Made by a program: the position numbers and the translations under genes. The notes under the pieces were generated by a model. That model was not told the DNA's origin, did not search any database, and was given only the letters and a program-made list of their open reading frames with translations. From Ricinus communis (taxonomy: Eukaryota > Streptophyta > Magnoliopsida > Malpighiales > Euphorbiaceae), in contig NC_063264.1 in assembly GCF_019578655.1 (NCBI RefSeq), forward strand, positions 5,332,001-5,396,000: 64,000 nucleotides of DNA, in the 5' to 3' direction. Position 1 is the stretch's first letter, and every line of letters begins with the position of its first letter. This document shows, one piece after another, positions 24,201-35,575 of this stretch.

Positions 24201-27200
24201 CTCTTTTAGCATACTATTGAAAAATACCCTATTGTTCTCTTGTCTTGAAAATACATGTTTCAGAATCTTTATATCTACATTTTCCATATTTTCTTTTTTC
24301 TTTTGGGAAGTAAAGGTATAAAATACAGTTAAGACCAAATTTAATTATTAAGGTAGTTTAGCAATTAAAGGTTGTATAAAAAAAATTAAAATGGAAATGT
24401 TATCAAATTAGATAGGAGCAAAACAAATGATTTAACTAATTTAAGGCATTAGCTAGCTTTTAACATGGTCAAGAAGTTCATTTCTCTATTCTCAACCCAA
24501 AAAAACAAAGTATTTTCTCTCAATAACATATTAAAATCTAAATACTGTATATTAAAAACAAATAAATAATTAAAATATTATATTTTATTATTCGAATGAA
24601 TGTTTGATATTTTCAAGAGATATAATTGGAAAGTCCAAAAATTAAATTAAATAACTCTCTTGGAGTCCACTATTTACACATACTACTTTTCATCCATTTA
24701 GACACTTGGCAGAAAAGAGAGTAACAAAGAAAGAAGCATGCATATATATATATATAATATATTTTTAAATATCATAAAAATAACCTTAAGGAAATAACTA
24801 TAATTTTGGATTAATCAAATATTAAACATCTTTTGCATCAATGCTTTCTTTTTTCTTTTTCTTTTTTTCCATGTCAGAGATACTGCAGCCTAGCACCATG
24901 ACAAAAATTATTATTGGCTATTGACTTATGCACTGCTCAATGTAATATAAATATATATAAAATTAATTATATCATTTGATCCAAAAATCTAATTTTAAAA
25001 GTACTGACTAAATAAAGAGAGACAGCAAGTGTTTGTGCATTCAATTCTCCTGCTCTGTTTCCCATTCATATTAGCCAAATAATTATCTAAACACGATATT
25101 TTCAAGCCTTTATAAATAAATTTATGCAGACTTTTGTATGAAATTGTTGGATTGAAAAAAATAAAAGGGTCGAGAGGATAGCATTTAAAATTAATAAGAT
25201 CATGTTTAAATAAATTAATAAAAAAATCGAATAATTTGCTATGTAACGTCTTACATAAATAAATAGTAAATGTTTTTGTATTAATTATGCGCTGTTGTGA
25301 TTTAGGATATATGCGCATTAAGCCTAATTAACTGGGCATAATATAGATGCCTAATTAGGCATTATATTAATGCAACTCTTTATTTGTCCATGTGCTCACC
25401 AACAGAATGCTTTAAACTCAACATTTGTTGATTCCATCGCTTTAATTAGCTAACGAACCTCCATGGCCCAAGGCTGAGTTGCAAGCAACTCGCAACTCGC
25501 AACTCGCAACTTGGGGCGTATTCATTTATAGAATATTAATTTAAACGAAAATGAAAAATAGAACTTGTGTTGTATTTCTAAAATAAAAATATAAAAAGAT
25601 AAATTTTTAAACAAAATTTATATTTTATTTTTCATAAAATTAGAAAGTGTTTATTGGTAAGGAATTGATGGAGGGTAAACAAAAGGGTGAAATATATAAT
25701 TGTTGATAATAGTAAGTTTCTCCCAAAATGTTTTTTTTTTTAAAAAAAAAAAAAAAGAAGAAGAAAAGATTTAGGAGAAATGAAGAAGCACCAACCAGAA
25801 AACAACATAGAACCACATGGATTGCAGCCCACATGCCCCCACCCACTCTCTCCGCTCATTAAGGAGAATCCTCCTTTCTTTCCTTTGGATTACAACTATA
25901 TATCCACTTTTATTTTATTTCAGTTTTTCCTTTTCTGAATAACTTAATAAATATTTTTTTAAATTATTATTATATTTTCCTGCCAGCCAATCTTTGCTTG
26001 CGCAGTGATTGGCGGGAACCTTGTTTTGACACATCATCACAGCCGTGAATTAAATGGTTTCTCATTTTAATACGACATTTTATTCCTAAATAACTTAGAA
26101 ATTGAATTTTTAATTTCATCATGTGATAATATAAATGTTTGTGATATAAGGGGAGGAGAAGAAAATAAATTACGGGGAGGTTGGTGCAACAGTCATTAAC
26201 GGAAGAATCTTCTGTTTCTCCAAAGACTATATAGTCTTATCCAAATTCTTCCCTATAATAATATTTATTCTTTTCTTATGCTTTATAAGAGAGAAAGAGA
26301 GAGAAAAAAAAAAGTAAAGGTGACGGGTGGTTGACAGAGAGTAAAAGGAGGCAATGTCTTCCTTTTTACAACTAATCTTTCTGTTTGGTGGGAATCGAGC
26401 GAATATGAAACAAGAAGGTAAAAAAGGAGAAGAAGAAGAAGAAGAAGATCTGAGGGTGTTTTTCTTTAAAATAAAAAGTAAACAATTAATGATTAAGGTG
26501 GTAAAAAGAAAAAAGCTTATGTTTTTACAGATTTACCAGTAACGGTCCTACCTACATAAAATATATTGACTGACCTTCCATTTCACTAAATAAAAAGTGG
26601 TGTTCCTATACTCAATTGCTTCTTTTTTTTATCTTTTTTTTTTTTTTTTTCATTCCTTTGCTTCCAATACTACTTTACAGAATTTTTAAAGGGTTAAAAA
26701 TAATTTAACCTTTAATCTCTTATATTTTCAAGTAAATATTTAATTACTCGAACTATTAAATTGACCAAAAAATTACTGAAATTTGAATCTATATTATAAA
26801 TTTAATAATAAATCTAATGTGCTATTAAAAAACAAATACCCACATTTGGAACAAGTATAATGTTTGTAGGGTTGATAAATTTGGTGGACGATTGTGCTAT
26901 TACATTCAAACATTAGTTAAAAATTGTTGAAAAATGTGAGAATTAATAACTTTTTTTTTTGGGAAGTTTTAAAACAAAGAACATTACATTAAAACACTAT
27001 ATGCCCAAACTTCTCAATTGATTTTAGCTAGCATTCAACAAATGTATTTTAATTAAAACTCAAGTTTTCTTTGTGATTACTGATTAGTTGGACCAAATGA
27101 AAAAGATTGTGATGGTGATGATGATAATGGGAGTTAAGATACCTTGACAGTAAGAATATCAGAAGGTTTTTGAAGCTTAATTAAGAAACTATATACTAAA

Positions 27201-27593
27201 ACCTACTCCTTGCTTAAAACTTCAAGTGCCTTCATTAATTAACTAGTATAGCAATTTGACATGGACGCTATAATGATTCTTTCTGTTGATGTGTTAGTTC
27301 CTATCTTAATTAAGCCTAATTTTTCAACTCTAAGCCTAATAAATAAATAAACTCTCAAACGGGCTTTTCTGCTAACTTAGATCCAAAACATGCCTAAATA
27401 ACAATACAAATTGTTGTTTAGTTTGTTAAAACCTAATTGAAGAAAAATGACATCATTTGCCTCAACTACTTCTTGAGTTCTCAGTTTATTTGTAAGATAA
27501 AATAATATTATAAATGAGCACCAAAGTTTAAACTTACTAAGCTAATGATGATAGTAGTAATAATAATAATAATAATAATAATTTAATTATCTG

Positions 27594-27722
27594 ATTATTT
27601 AGATTTTTTCATAAACTTTGGTATTCATTCGGCTTATTTAAAAGGAATTTATGTTACAATTATTTAAATTTTTTCATAAACTATAGTATCCGTTCAGTTT
27701 GCCCAAAAAAATTTGTAACTAA
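27594..27722 (+). repeat. Diverged tandem repeat, period about 66 bp
   Basis: Two blocks share ATTTTTTCATAAACT at 27603 and 27668, followed by GTATTCATTCGG and GTATCCGTTCAG respectively. Non-coding, immediately downstream of an (AAT)n microsatellite. Confidence 0.5.
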
Positions 27723-30700
27723 ATAAATCTAATTATTTTTATATGAATTTAAATAAATTTTTTCTTTATTTGATTTCTCATACATGTAAAAATCTTATAT
27801 TTAAATAATTAATCCGAATTTAGCTCATGTCTACAAAAGAAAAAAAAAAAACAACTCAAAATGAGAATGAGATCAGCCGAATCGCAATGGCCTGTGACTG
27901 TGACTCCAGCATATGCGTCTAAGCCCAGATACTTGAAATGGAAAGGAGATTTAGCTAATCAATTAACATTGGCTATTTAGAAAAACAGAGACAACGGCTT
28001 TTTATGTTAACCCCACAGTCACATGGGTTAATCTCTCTTTTCTCTATTAATTCAAGCCCTAGATTCTTGTAGTATAAACCACAAATATAATTAAGGGTAA
28101 AAAGTGGGCTACAAAATCTTGGAAAGTTTGGTAAATAGAAGATTGATTATCATTACATCTAATCACACAATTTTTTTTGTCTCTCCAGCTATAATTCTTA
28201 AAATCAAAACCCACTTATTGTACCTTTTTTTTTAATATATATATATTTAATTAAGTCTAATATCTCATTTCTTTTTTTTAATGAAAAACAACCCACAATA
28301 CCAAAATTATTAACAAAACAAAGAATAAAAAAAAAAAAAAAAAAAAAAAAGAGAAGAAAGAACTGAACTATTCATCATTTGGAAATGCTTTTTCTCTTCA
28401 ATGTCAACCTTATCATTATAAGACTGTACATGTTTAGCTTAGCTAAAGCCTAACCACTATCTTTTCACCTTTCAATGTAGTGAAATGGATATCATGCCTG
28501 TCCTGTCTGTAATTGTTTGGAATAAGTTCCTTTTTTTTTTTTTTTGTGGAATGTATTTAGGAAGCATGTTAATGGTTTGACACATAGTTAGTTAGAAGTT
28601 AGACCCATTGGTTCACTTTTAAATGAATCAATGCCTGAGAACATGTACTATTGGCTAAGTCTAATCCTTTCTCTTGTAGGATTCTTACTGATATCTTTTT
28701 TTTTTGGAAGGTGAATTCGAATTCGAAAGATTCCTAAATCCATACATTAAGTGGAGAGTAATCCTAACTCATATATACATTCTTTTAAAAATAATTAATA
28801 TTACCAATTAAAAAGTAATCCGATTAAATTTTTTATAATTGAGCAAGATTTTAATAAAAAATTTATTCAAAACATAAGAAGTAGAAATAGTAATAAAATT
28901 ATAGTAAAAATAGTATAAGATTCAGCTATTTTTAATGTTCGTACCCAACAAATAAATAATCGAGACATAATTTTAAGTGAATTATAATTAGGCACACTAA
29001 ATAATTGATGTGGGTTAACAATTCTTTAATAAAAAAGCATCAGGATAATATAAAAATTGATTGTATATGACGGCAATATTTCAATTGATCAATGAAAGCA
29101 GATTCTTTACTACATTGGTTGTTTTGCTGTCTTCATGAACTGGAGATTCTCAATCAATAATTCTGAACCAAGATTGCCTGAGGTTTCCTAACTTTGGCCT
29201 ATTAGCCATGCTGTCGCATATGTATATTGTAATACAAGAATTGGATTCCAAGAAATTAATTCTAGCAGCCCAATCAGTCATCCCCTGCCCTGTAAATCAT
29301 GCTTTGAACATGTATGATTTTGTGGGTATACTAATCCAGATTTTGCAGTTTATATAAAATGCTAAACATTATTCCTCCCCAGAAAAGTAAATAGATTTTG
29401 CAACAAGTTAGTACCTAATTATAATTTGATATTAATCAAGAGGAACAAATCATGATTGCTTATGGGATTAGAAACATAGAATTAATTAATTACGAGGGCA
29501 CACTGCTCAGTGGCACAAGGGATGTGTCGGTGTACGTTTGGATAACCCTTAATTTCATATTATTAATTCTCTATTAGGTAGGTTCAATTCCAGATAATAA
29601 AAACAAACAAGAATAAGACACTTGTCTTTTTTCTTTTTCTCTCTCTCTTTGGGCATTCCAATAATAAAATTAATAGGCATATAAATGGTACAACTGTGGT
29701 AGGGATTTTTCATACAGTTTTTAAGCTACATAAATTATTAAACATACTGCCCAAGCTTAGGAGTCCCATTAATTAATTAATTAATTAGATCATAGTTACA
29801 TGTCATTTTTGGATGGTTAGTTTGTCCATTTGGTCTTTTTCATTCCAGCTCACAACTTTTTGTCACATGATTTCAATCCACAACACAAATTTATAAAATA
29901 CCAAAAAATGAAAAAGAAAAGTAATAACTAAATATCTTTAGCTACTATTGATGATTTGCCAATAAAATGGCATTTAAACATAATTCTTTTGATGAATTTC
30001 AAATCATATTTTATGTTTCTCTACAATACACTTTTAATTAATACATTATCATAAAGTTTACCGCAGTTTGAAAAAAAAATAAAATAAAAAACTAATTTAC
30101 TTAGTAAAGAATATTCAGAATTTTAAGTTCAAACAATATGCAATTATTCTAAACTGAATATAACATGTTTCAAAGTGGAAATCATGTAATATAGAGATTA
30201 AAATAAACAAGTTAATTGGACATAGGATTCAATAATTACATCAAAATTATACACATAATAGCAGTTTAGAAAGAAAGATTACTCTGACTGGCTCCCATGA
30301 TCTGTTAATTGCTAGTTTATTTAATATAATGAAGAGAAAAGAAATCCAATAAACCTAAGTTGTTAATTAAATTATATCCATCATCCCGTCCCTTCAAGAA
30401 TAAGGAAAGAATTAAAAAGAAACCAATCTCTTCTCTTTCTGAGGCAGGCTACTATTATCTCCGCATGCACATATTATTGCATGTACGCATGGAACCCAAT
30501 TAACCCAGAAGAATTATTATATGCATGTCTGTATCCCCAATCAATCTCAATAGCATCTACCTGTGTTTTGAATTTCAATTTTATTTATTTTTTATTTTTC
30601 CTGCTTTTCTTCCTATTCAAAACTGGGTTCCTAAAATGGACCCACGAAAATGTCAACCCCACATGAAGACATGTGCAGTGTAATAATAAGATTATAGAAC

Positions 30701-31639
30701 GAAAATAAGGATATATATATATATATAATGTAGAACACAAACCCAATCCAAGTTGCCCCTATAACATGCACTTGTCTAAGCCTTTTCTACATTTGCAGCC
30801 ACTTACTTGCACCCACGTATTGTATCATCTGATTTTCCATGGAAGTTGGACGTATTGTGGATTGGCTTCTCTTTCCCTTTCTCCACTAAGCCCCTACATC
30901 GTTGTTCTTGTCAACCCACTGCTGCTTTTGCAAGTTGTGAATTGTTCTCTTTTTTTTATTGACTCTGCTTCTCTCGCCCAACTATAGGATCAACAGATTA
31001 TGCATTTTAAATATTTTATGCTTCAGCATGATAAAATAATATGTAATTAATTTTTTTAAAATAATATTATATCTATTCATTCAACTGTTTGTTGTGATAG
31101 ACCAAAAGAAGTTGATTTTATTCTTTTCAAAATTTCAATTATTTGTTAGGAATATTCTTATATGAAAGTACCAAGTGGTCATGAACTATCCAAAATAATA
31201 CTGGGGATTGTTCGTAAGACTTCGTTATAGAAAATGATTTCAATTGGGTTTTTTACGAAATTTAGGGAAGAAAAAGGAAAAAAACTAAAACCATTCATAT
31301 TTATGGTAAAAGTATGATGAAAAATAAAAAGAGCAGTCTTATTTTCTATTTAGCGGTTAAGTGTCTATTTTGTAATTAATAATACAAACTTAGAAATGAT
31401 TCTTTTCAAGAATTTATAAAGAGTAACGAGAAAATGGCGTAGAAGGATGATTTTGTTTCTGATACGAGATTATGGTGCAAGATTTACAAGACTAAAAGCC
31501 TTTGAAACATTAAGCACATCTACAAGATGCCTGGATCCTTTGGGCCTAAGTTTCAAATGACAAAATATTAGTGGTATTCGGCTGTGTTTAATACCTGTAC
31601 GTGAAAATGGCCTCAAGGTGCAGCTTTTTAGCTAATTTC

Positions 31640-32530
31640 TAAGACTTGGTTGGTTCTATCTTATTTAGCAAATCATGCAATCCGGAGGCCACGGTGCTTC
31701 TCCCATTAAGCACGCAAAAAGGTGCTGCTGAAGCTAATAATAATGGGTAATTGTCAGGCATCCTGGAGGAATTCAATACGATATACACTTGTCCTTTTAG
31801 ATGATGGCTACAATAAAATGGAGATTGTTGCAATGCAGAGGAAACACACGAGCAGCTAAGGCAGTTCTCTCTTCTTTCTTTTCAGGGAGCTTTTACATAT
31901 CAATAACAGATCAATACTTAACATTACTATTGAACGTCCTCTCAATAGCTCCATTGAAATATTGAATTGGTATTATTTGACTCAACCTGTGGCAGCACAA
32001 ACGTCCTTCGTCTGTTTCAGCCCTCCTGCTGCACTTCCACTACTTCCTACCATCATTCAAATTTACATCAGAAATGAGGAGCTGAGGGACTTCTTTTTCT
32101 GACACTAGCTACTCATTGTCACGAATCCTAACTGAAGTCACTGGGCTACTAGCTTAGCAGTCACTTGTCTGCCTCGTGGTTGCAGGATAGTCAGGGATCC
32201 GATTCCTGGCAACCCATTGTCCTTAAGTTTCTGAACCGAAGTCATAAATTGAATGAATGATTATCAATTTAGCCTCCTGACAAGCTCACCTTTTATAAAC
32301 AACAATGAATCTAGAAAAGCCACCTTGTGTGATTGTACCATCTACATTAAAACCATTACATTTAGAAACTGGCACTTTCGGGTTTTGAGCTAGTCCTTGG
32401 TCATATTCCTGACTGTTCCCGCATGAGCTAATGTATGTTACTATTCCTACATTATCTCCTGCTTTGATGCAATGAACACTAGAATCAGCTTCTTTCAAAA
32501 TAACACTGCCATCCCTAAGTGATAAGTCAA
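31640..32530 (-). pseudogene. Cinnamyl-alcohol-dehydrogenase-like fragment B
   Basis: Degenerate piece of a zinc alcohol dehydrogenase of the CAD family. At 32498-32286 the frame includes CIKAGDNVGIVTYISSCGNS and then NVDGTITQGGFSRFIVVYKR, matching the CAD stretch GDxVGVG...YDGTITYGGYS....V. It ends at a normal-looking donor (GTGAGC). A second exon-like piece at 31639-31800 reads SSRMPDNYPLLLASAAPF, like the CAD segment RIPDNLPLDAAAPLLCAG. The cysteines of the structural zinc lobe are mostly lost, later exons are absent and the catalytic N-terminal exon is missing. Retained exon-intron structure points to a duplicated rather than retroposed copy. Other zinc ADH subfamilies are less likely. 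Confidence 0.75.
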
Positions 32531-32626
32531 GAAAAAGAGAAGTCTAATTTAAAACTGATATAATGCCTATCCAAACACTTAAAAAACTGATATTGGAGTT
32601 AAAAAAAATTGAATAATAACAAAAAT

Positions 32627-32697
32627 GCCCTCACGCAGGATCGAACTACGGACCTTCAGTTTACAAGACTGACGCTCTACCACTGAGCTATAAGGGC
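32627..32697 (-). tRNA. trnT-TGT: tRNA-Thr (TGT anticodon), copy 1
   Basis: A 71-nt cloverleaf on the minus strand: acceptor GCCCTTA pairs with TGAGGGC, D stem GCTC/GAGC, anticodon stem TCAGT/ACTGA with loop CTTGTAA (anticodon TGT, reading ACA), T arm CGTAG-TTCGATC-CTGCG. A-box and B-box sequences are intact. Downstream on the minus strand is a T run (ATTTTTGTT) suitable for RNA polymerase III termination. No intron. Confidence 0.95.
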
Positions 32698-33649
32698 ATC
32701 TTGAATGAACATTTGATCCTTCAACATATAAGCAGTATCTTCCTTGGTTATGCTTTGTACTACCTAATTTATGAACAAGCAGGTTGTCTTATGCTATGAA
32801 ATATATTCATACATCTCAAAAGAACTAGGAAGCCAAAATTATGATTGTTATCACGGTATATAGGTGGCTAGGCTAGGGACAACCAAACGACACTGTTTAA
32901 CAAAGAAAGAAGGGGGGAACAAATCGAACAGCATACAATTAGTACAAGAAGGCCGGGCCTACTTTCAGAGGACAAAATGTCTGTAGTCTCGTCTTAGCAT
33001 GCGGCAGCCCATTTCTCCACTAAGTTAGATTAAATACTTGCAAAGGTTGAATTAGCTAAACAGTAGTGCTGTTAGTTGAGAAAAAAGAAGCATAAATTAT
33101 TTCTTTCTAACAATCAAATTTGGTTGATATTTACAGCCTATTATTCCAGTTGCTTTCCTCTCTTTTTTTCTTAAGATATCACTACAAAGTCTTCTTAATG
33201 TCAATTACAAATCTGAATTTCACATCAGCCCTTTTGCAGCTTCTTGGAAGCTTCATTAGTTCATAATGTATTGCTACTATTTCAATCTCTGGGTATATTT
33301 TGTTTGCAGCACATATAAAATCCCAACATTTCTTGTCCGCCACTGTAACTTTCCTCCATTGTTCTCATACTTGACACATTTTAATCCCTTTGTCAATCTA
33401 AATCAGCTATATTTTCAGGATAAAGGATCATTATTTGTTAAGATAATAACAAAAGAAGCTACTCACAAGAAGGCTTGGAGGACTGAATTTGACTTCGCTT
33501 GGGTAGGCCACCATGGCCGGGATGCCTGTGGTCTTTAAAGGTGACATGTATGGATCAAATGCGTGTTCTTCTGATGTTATGGACTTCTACTGACTCCTGC
33601 AAACAGAATTCCTTGTAAAATCATTGAACCCTCTAAACTTTAGCTTTGC

Positions 33650-34130
33650 TAATCTATAATGTAACAATGAGCCCAAAGGCCCTGCAAATCTTGACTGCCA
33701 TGTGACCAACCCCACCTACTCCAATAATCACCCTCACAGTCTCTGTATGAATAACATATTTTCCAACTCCAACATAGTCACCACCAATTTGGAAGCGGTT
33801 AACGTCAGAATCAACTGCTTCGACAACTCCAACAATCTCATGTCTGAAAGACTAAAAACCCATGAAGAAATAAACAAGTACCGAAAAACACATAATAAAA
33901 GTTGGAGAAGAGAAACAACTGAAAATACATATACTCTGGAACTACAGAATATCCTGAGCCAATTCCATGTTTATTTCTGGTGTAAACTATATCATCATGA
34001 CATAGTTCGCACCGTATAATCTTCAGTGAGACATCATTAAATCCAACAACCCTTCGCTTAAAATTGTAAGAAAAAATAATTCCAGAGGTGTCTGTTATTG
34101 CCCATCCAACGCAGTTCTTTCCCTCTTGAA
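33650..34130 (-). pseudogene. Cinnamyl-alcohol-dehydrogenase-like fragment A
   Basis: Reading the minus strand from about 34120 gives CVGWAITDTSGIIFSYNFKR, then CELCHDDIVYTRNKHG. This matches the CAD start GWAARDTSG...F.RR and the catalytic zinc motif CGICHTD, here altered to CELCHDD. An intron with GTATATG donor and CAG acceptor (about 33945-33846) separates this from HEIVGVVEAVDSDVNRFQIG. The frame then jumps from GGDYVGVG straight to IIGVGGVGHMAVKICRAFGL, the Rossmann GxGGxG motif, so roughly 80 family residues are deleted. A stop follows shortly after. A broken gene copy. It overlaps fragment B in family coordinates, so the two are separate copies. Confidence 0.8.
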
Positions 34131-34160
34131 GATTAACAAAAAAATGTAAAAAATAAAATT

Positions 34161-34231
34161 GCCCTCACGCAGGATCGAACTACGGACCTTCAGTTTACAA
34201 GACTGACGCTCTACCACTGAGCTATAAGGGC
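34161..34231 (-). tRNA. trnT-TGT: tRNA-Thr (TGT anticodon), copy 2
   Basis: Identical over 71 nt to the copy at 32627-32697, with the same acceptor pair GCCCTTA/TGAGGGC and anticodon loop CTTGTAA. The minus-strand 3' flank is AATTTTATTTTTTAC, a good polymerase III terminator. Flanks share no obvious similarity with copy 1 beyond the gene. Confidence 0.95.
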
Positions 34232-35089
34232 TTTTTTGGCTTAATGTCCACCATAAACTTTAATTCGATACTCAAGGGGAGTCAAGGCCAGTTATCCCAC
34301 AACTTGCAAGGTTGCAGGTGGTGGTGGGCATTGTGCTTTGTGCACATAAAACTGGAAATTAAGAAGAAAAAAAAGGGTATATTATTAAGAAATTCCTGAG
34401 GTTTGTATGACAAACGAATCCCTTTATGTCTGTTAACTATAAAGTTCTTTCGTTAGTTTTTAGTAGTAAACAATGCATTTAAATGATTTAATTAATGGAA
34501 TTTTTTGATTAAATCTTAAACTTAATATTAATTATCATATTTATTTAAAATTTATCTCATTAATAAATATCTTATTATTTTAAATTATTTGTTAAAATAT
34601 TTTTCTCTTTTAAGATATATTATTCTAGATATTTTATTTTTATTATTTTGATAAATATATAAAAGTCCAATAATAATTCTAAATTTAAATTTTCTTTTAT
34701 TCCAATTAAACTATTATATAATTTAATTTCATTATAGTAAAAAAAATTACTAAGAATGCTTAGTGAACTTATTACTTTATGCATCTTGTTTCATTTAAGA
34801 TTAAATAGAAATCGATACTAAATTAGTCAATAAGTTATTGATATTCTTAGACATATGAGTATAAATTATGTTAAAAATATAAAAATAAAATAAGTAAAAT
34901 ATTAATTAATTATATTTAAAATTAAAAATCTTATTTTAATTTGATAGGACATTAATTTTTTGATGAATTTGATACCACCTAAATTAAGCTTAAAATTAAA
35001 TTAAAAACGTCTTTTCAGAGAGACATTACTATGGTAAAGTCCATAAAAATTACGAGAGTATTAATTCTACATTTAAGAAGGAAACATAT
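34232..35089. other. AT-rich spacer, no gene seen
   Basis: After about 34370 the sequence is almost pure A/T. No coding frame or paired repeat arms could be supported. Confidence 0.5.
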
Positions 35090-35160
35090 GCCCCCACGCA
35101 GGATCGAACTACGGACCTTCAGTTTACAAGACTGACGCTCTACCACTGAGCTATAGGGGC
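35090..35160 (-). tRNA. trnT-TGT: tRNA-Thr (TGT anticodon), copy 3
   Basis: The same 71-nt gene as copies 1 and 2, except for a paired change in the acceptor stem: GCCCCTA pairs with TGGGGGC, so a T-A pair has become C-G. D, anticodon and T arms are unchanged. The minus-strand 3' flank has only a weak T run (ATATGTTTCC), so termination may be less efficient. It lies 415 bp upstream of the divergently oriented acid phosphatase gene. Confidence 0.93.
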
Positions 35161-35575
35161 TTTGGCGATTTCTAGACTAAGGGAAAAAACTTAAATTAAA
35201 AACCTCATCGATTAAAATTTTCTTATAATTTTTAGTTATGTAAACTTTAAATAATTATGTTTGCTAGGGAAAAAGATTAAATTAAAGGGAAACCAATCTT
35301 AATTAAAAAGTAAACCCGCTCTTTCTTTTCTTTTCCTTTTTCTTCAATTCCACCTCGCAAACATATTGTTAAGGAGTATTATAAATTTATAATCCTAACC
35401 GAACGGCATATTCCACTGTCTAAATCACTGATGCCCAAATCAGTTTTCTTAGTAAAAACCGTATTACCTTCAAACTACAATAATACTCACCAGAATCATC
35501 AACCTTTACTATGGTCATCTTCATATTTTCTTGAACGTATATATGATCACCAAACATAAAAAGAATTAAGCCAAA

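Larger units (their letters stand above)
17891..31639. other. Long gene-poor AT-rich region
   Basis: Apart from the possible MITE at 18069-18234, I find no conserved exon, tRNA, or plant miRNA of a family I know. It contains microsatellites ((TA)n at 19372-19395, (TTA)n at 20595-20619, (AAT)n at 27557-27582), a pure A run at 28327-28350, three GCAACTC units at about 25488-25510, a 14-bp palindrome TGCCTAATTAGGCA at 25348-25361, and a 66-bp tandem repeat at 27594-27722. Scattered short open frames (60-107 codons) look random. Species-specific non-coding RNAs cannot be excluded by reading. Confidence 0.55.

Noticed and set aside
26331..26352. TTGACAGAGAG resembling the start of miR156/157
   Set aside because: The match breaks after the first bases and no complementary arm was found for a hairpin.
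26354..26542. 62-codon frame with a GAAGAA run
   Set aside because: The frame is kept open by a simple repeat and Lys/Glu-rich low complexity, with no evidence of a gene.
30481..30987. Two short open frames (+)
   Set aside because: Composition driven, no start or splice support, no recognised family.
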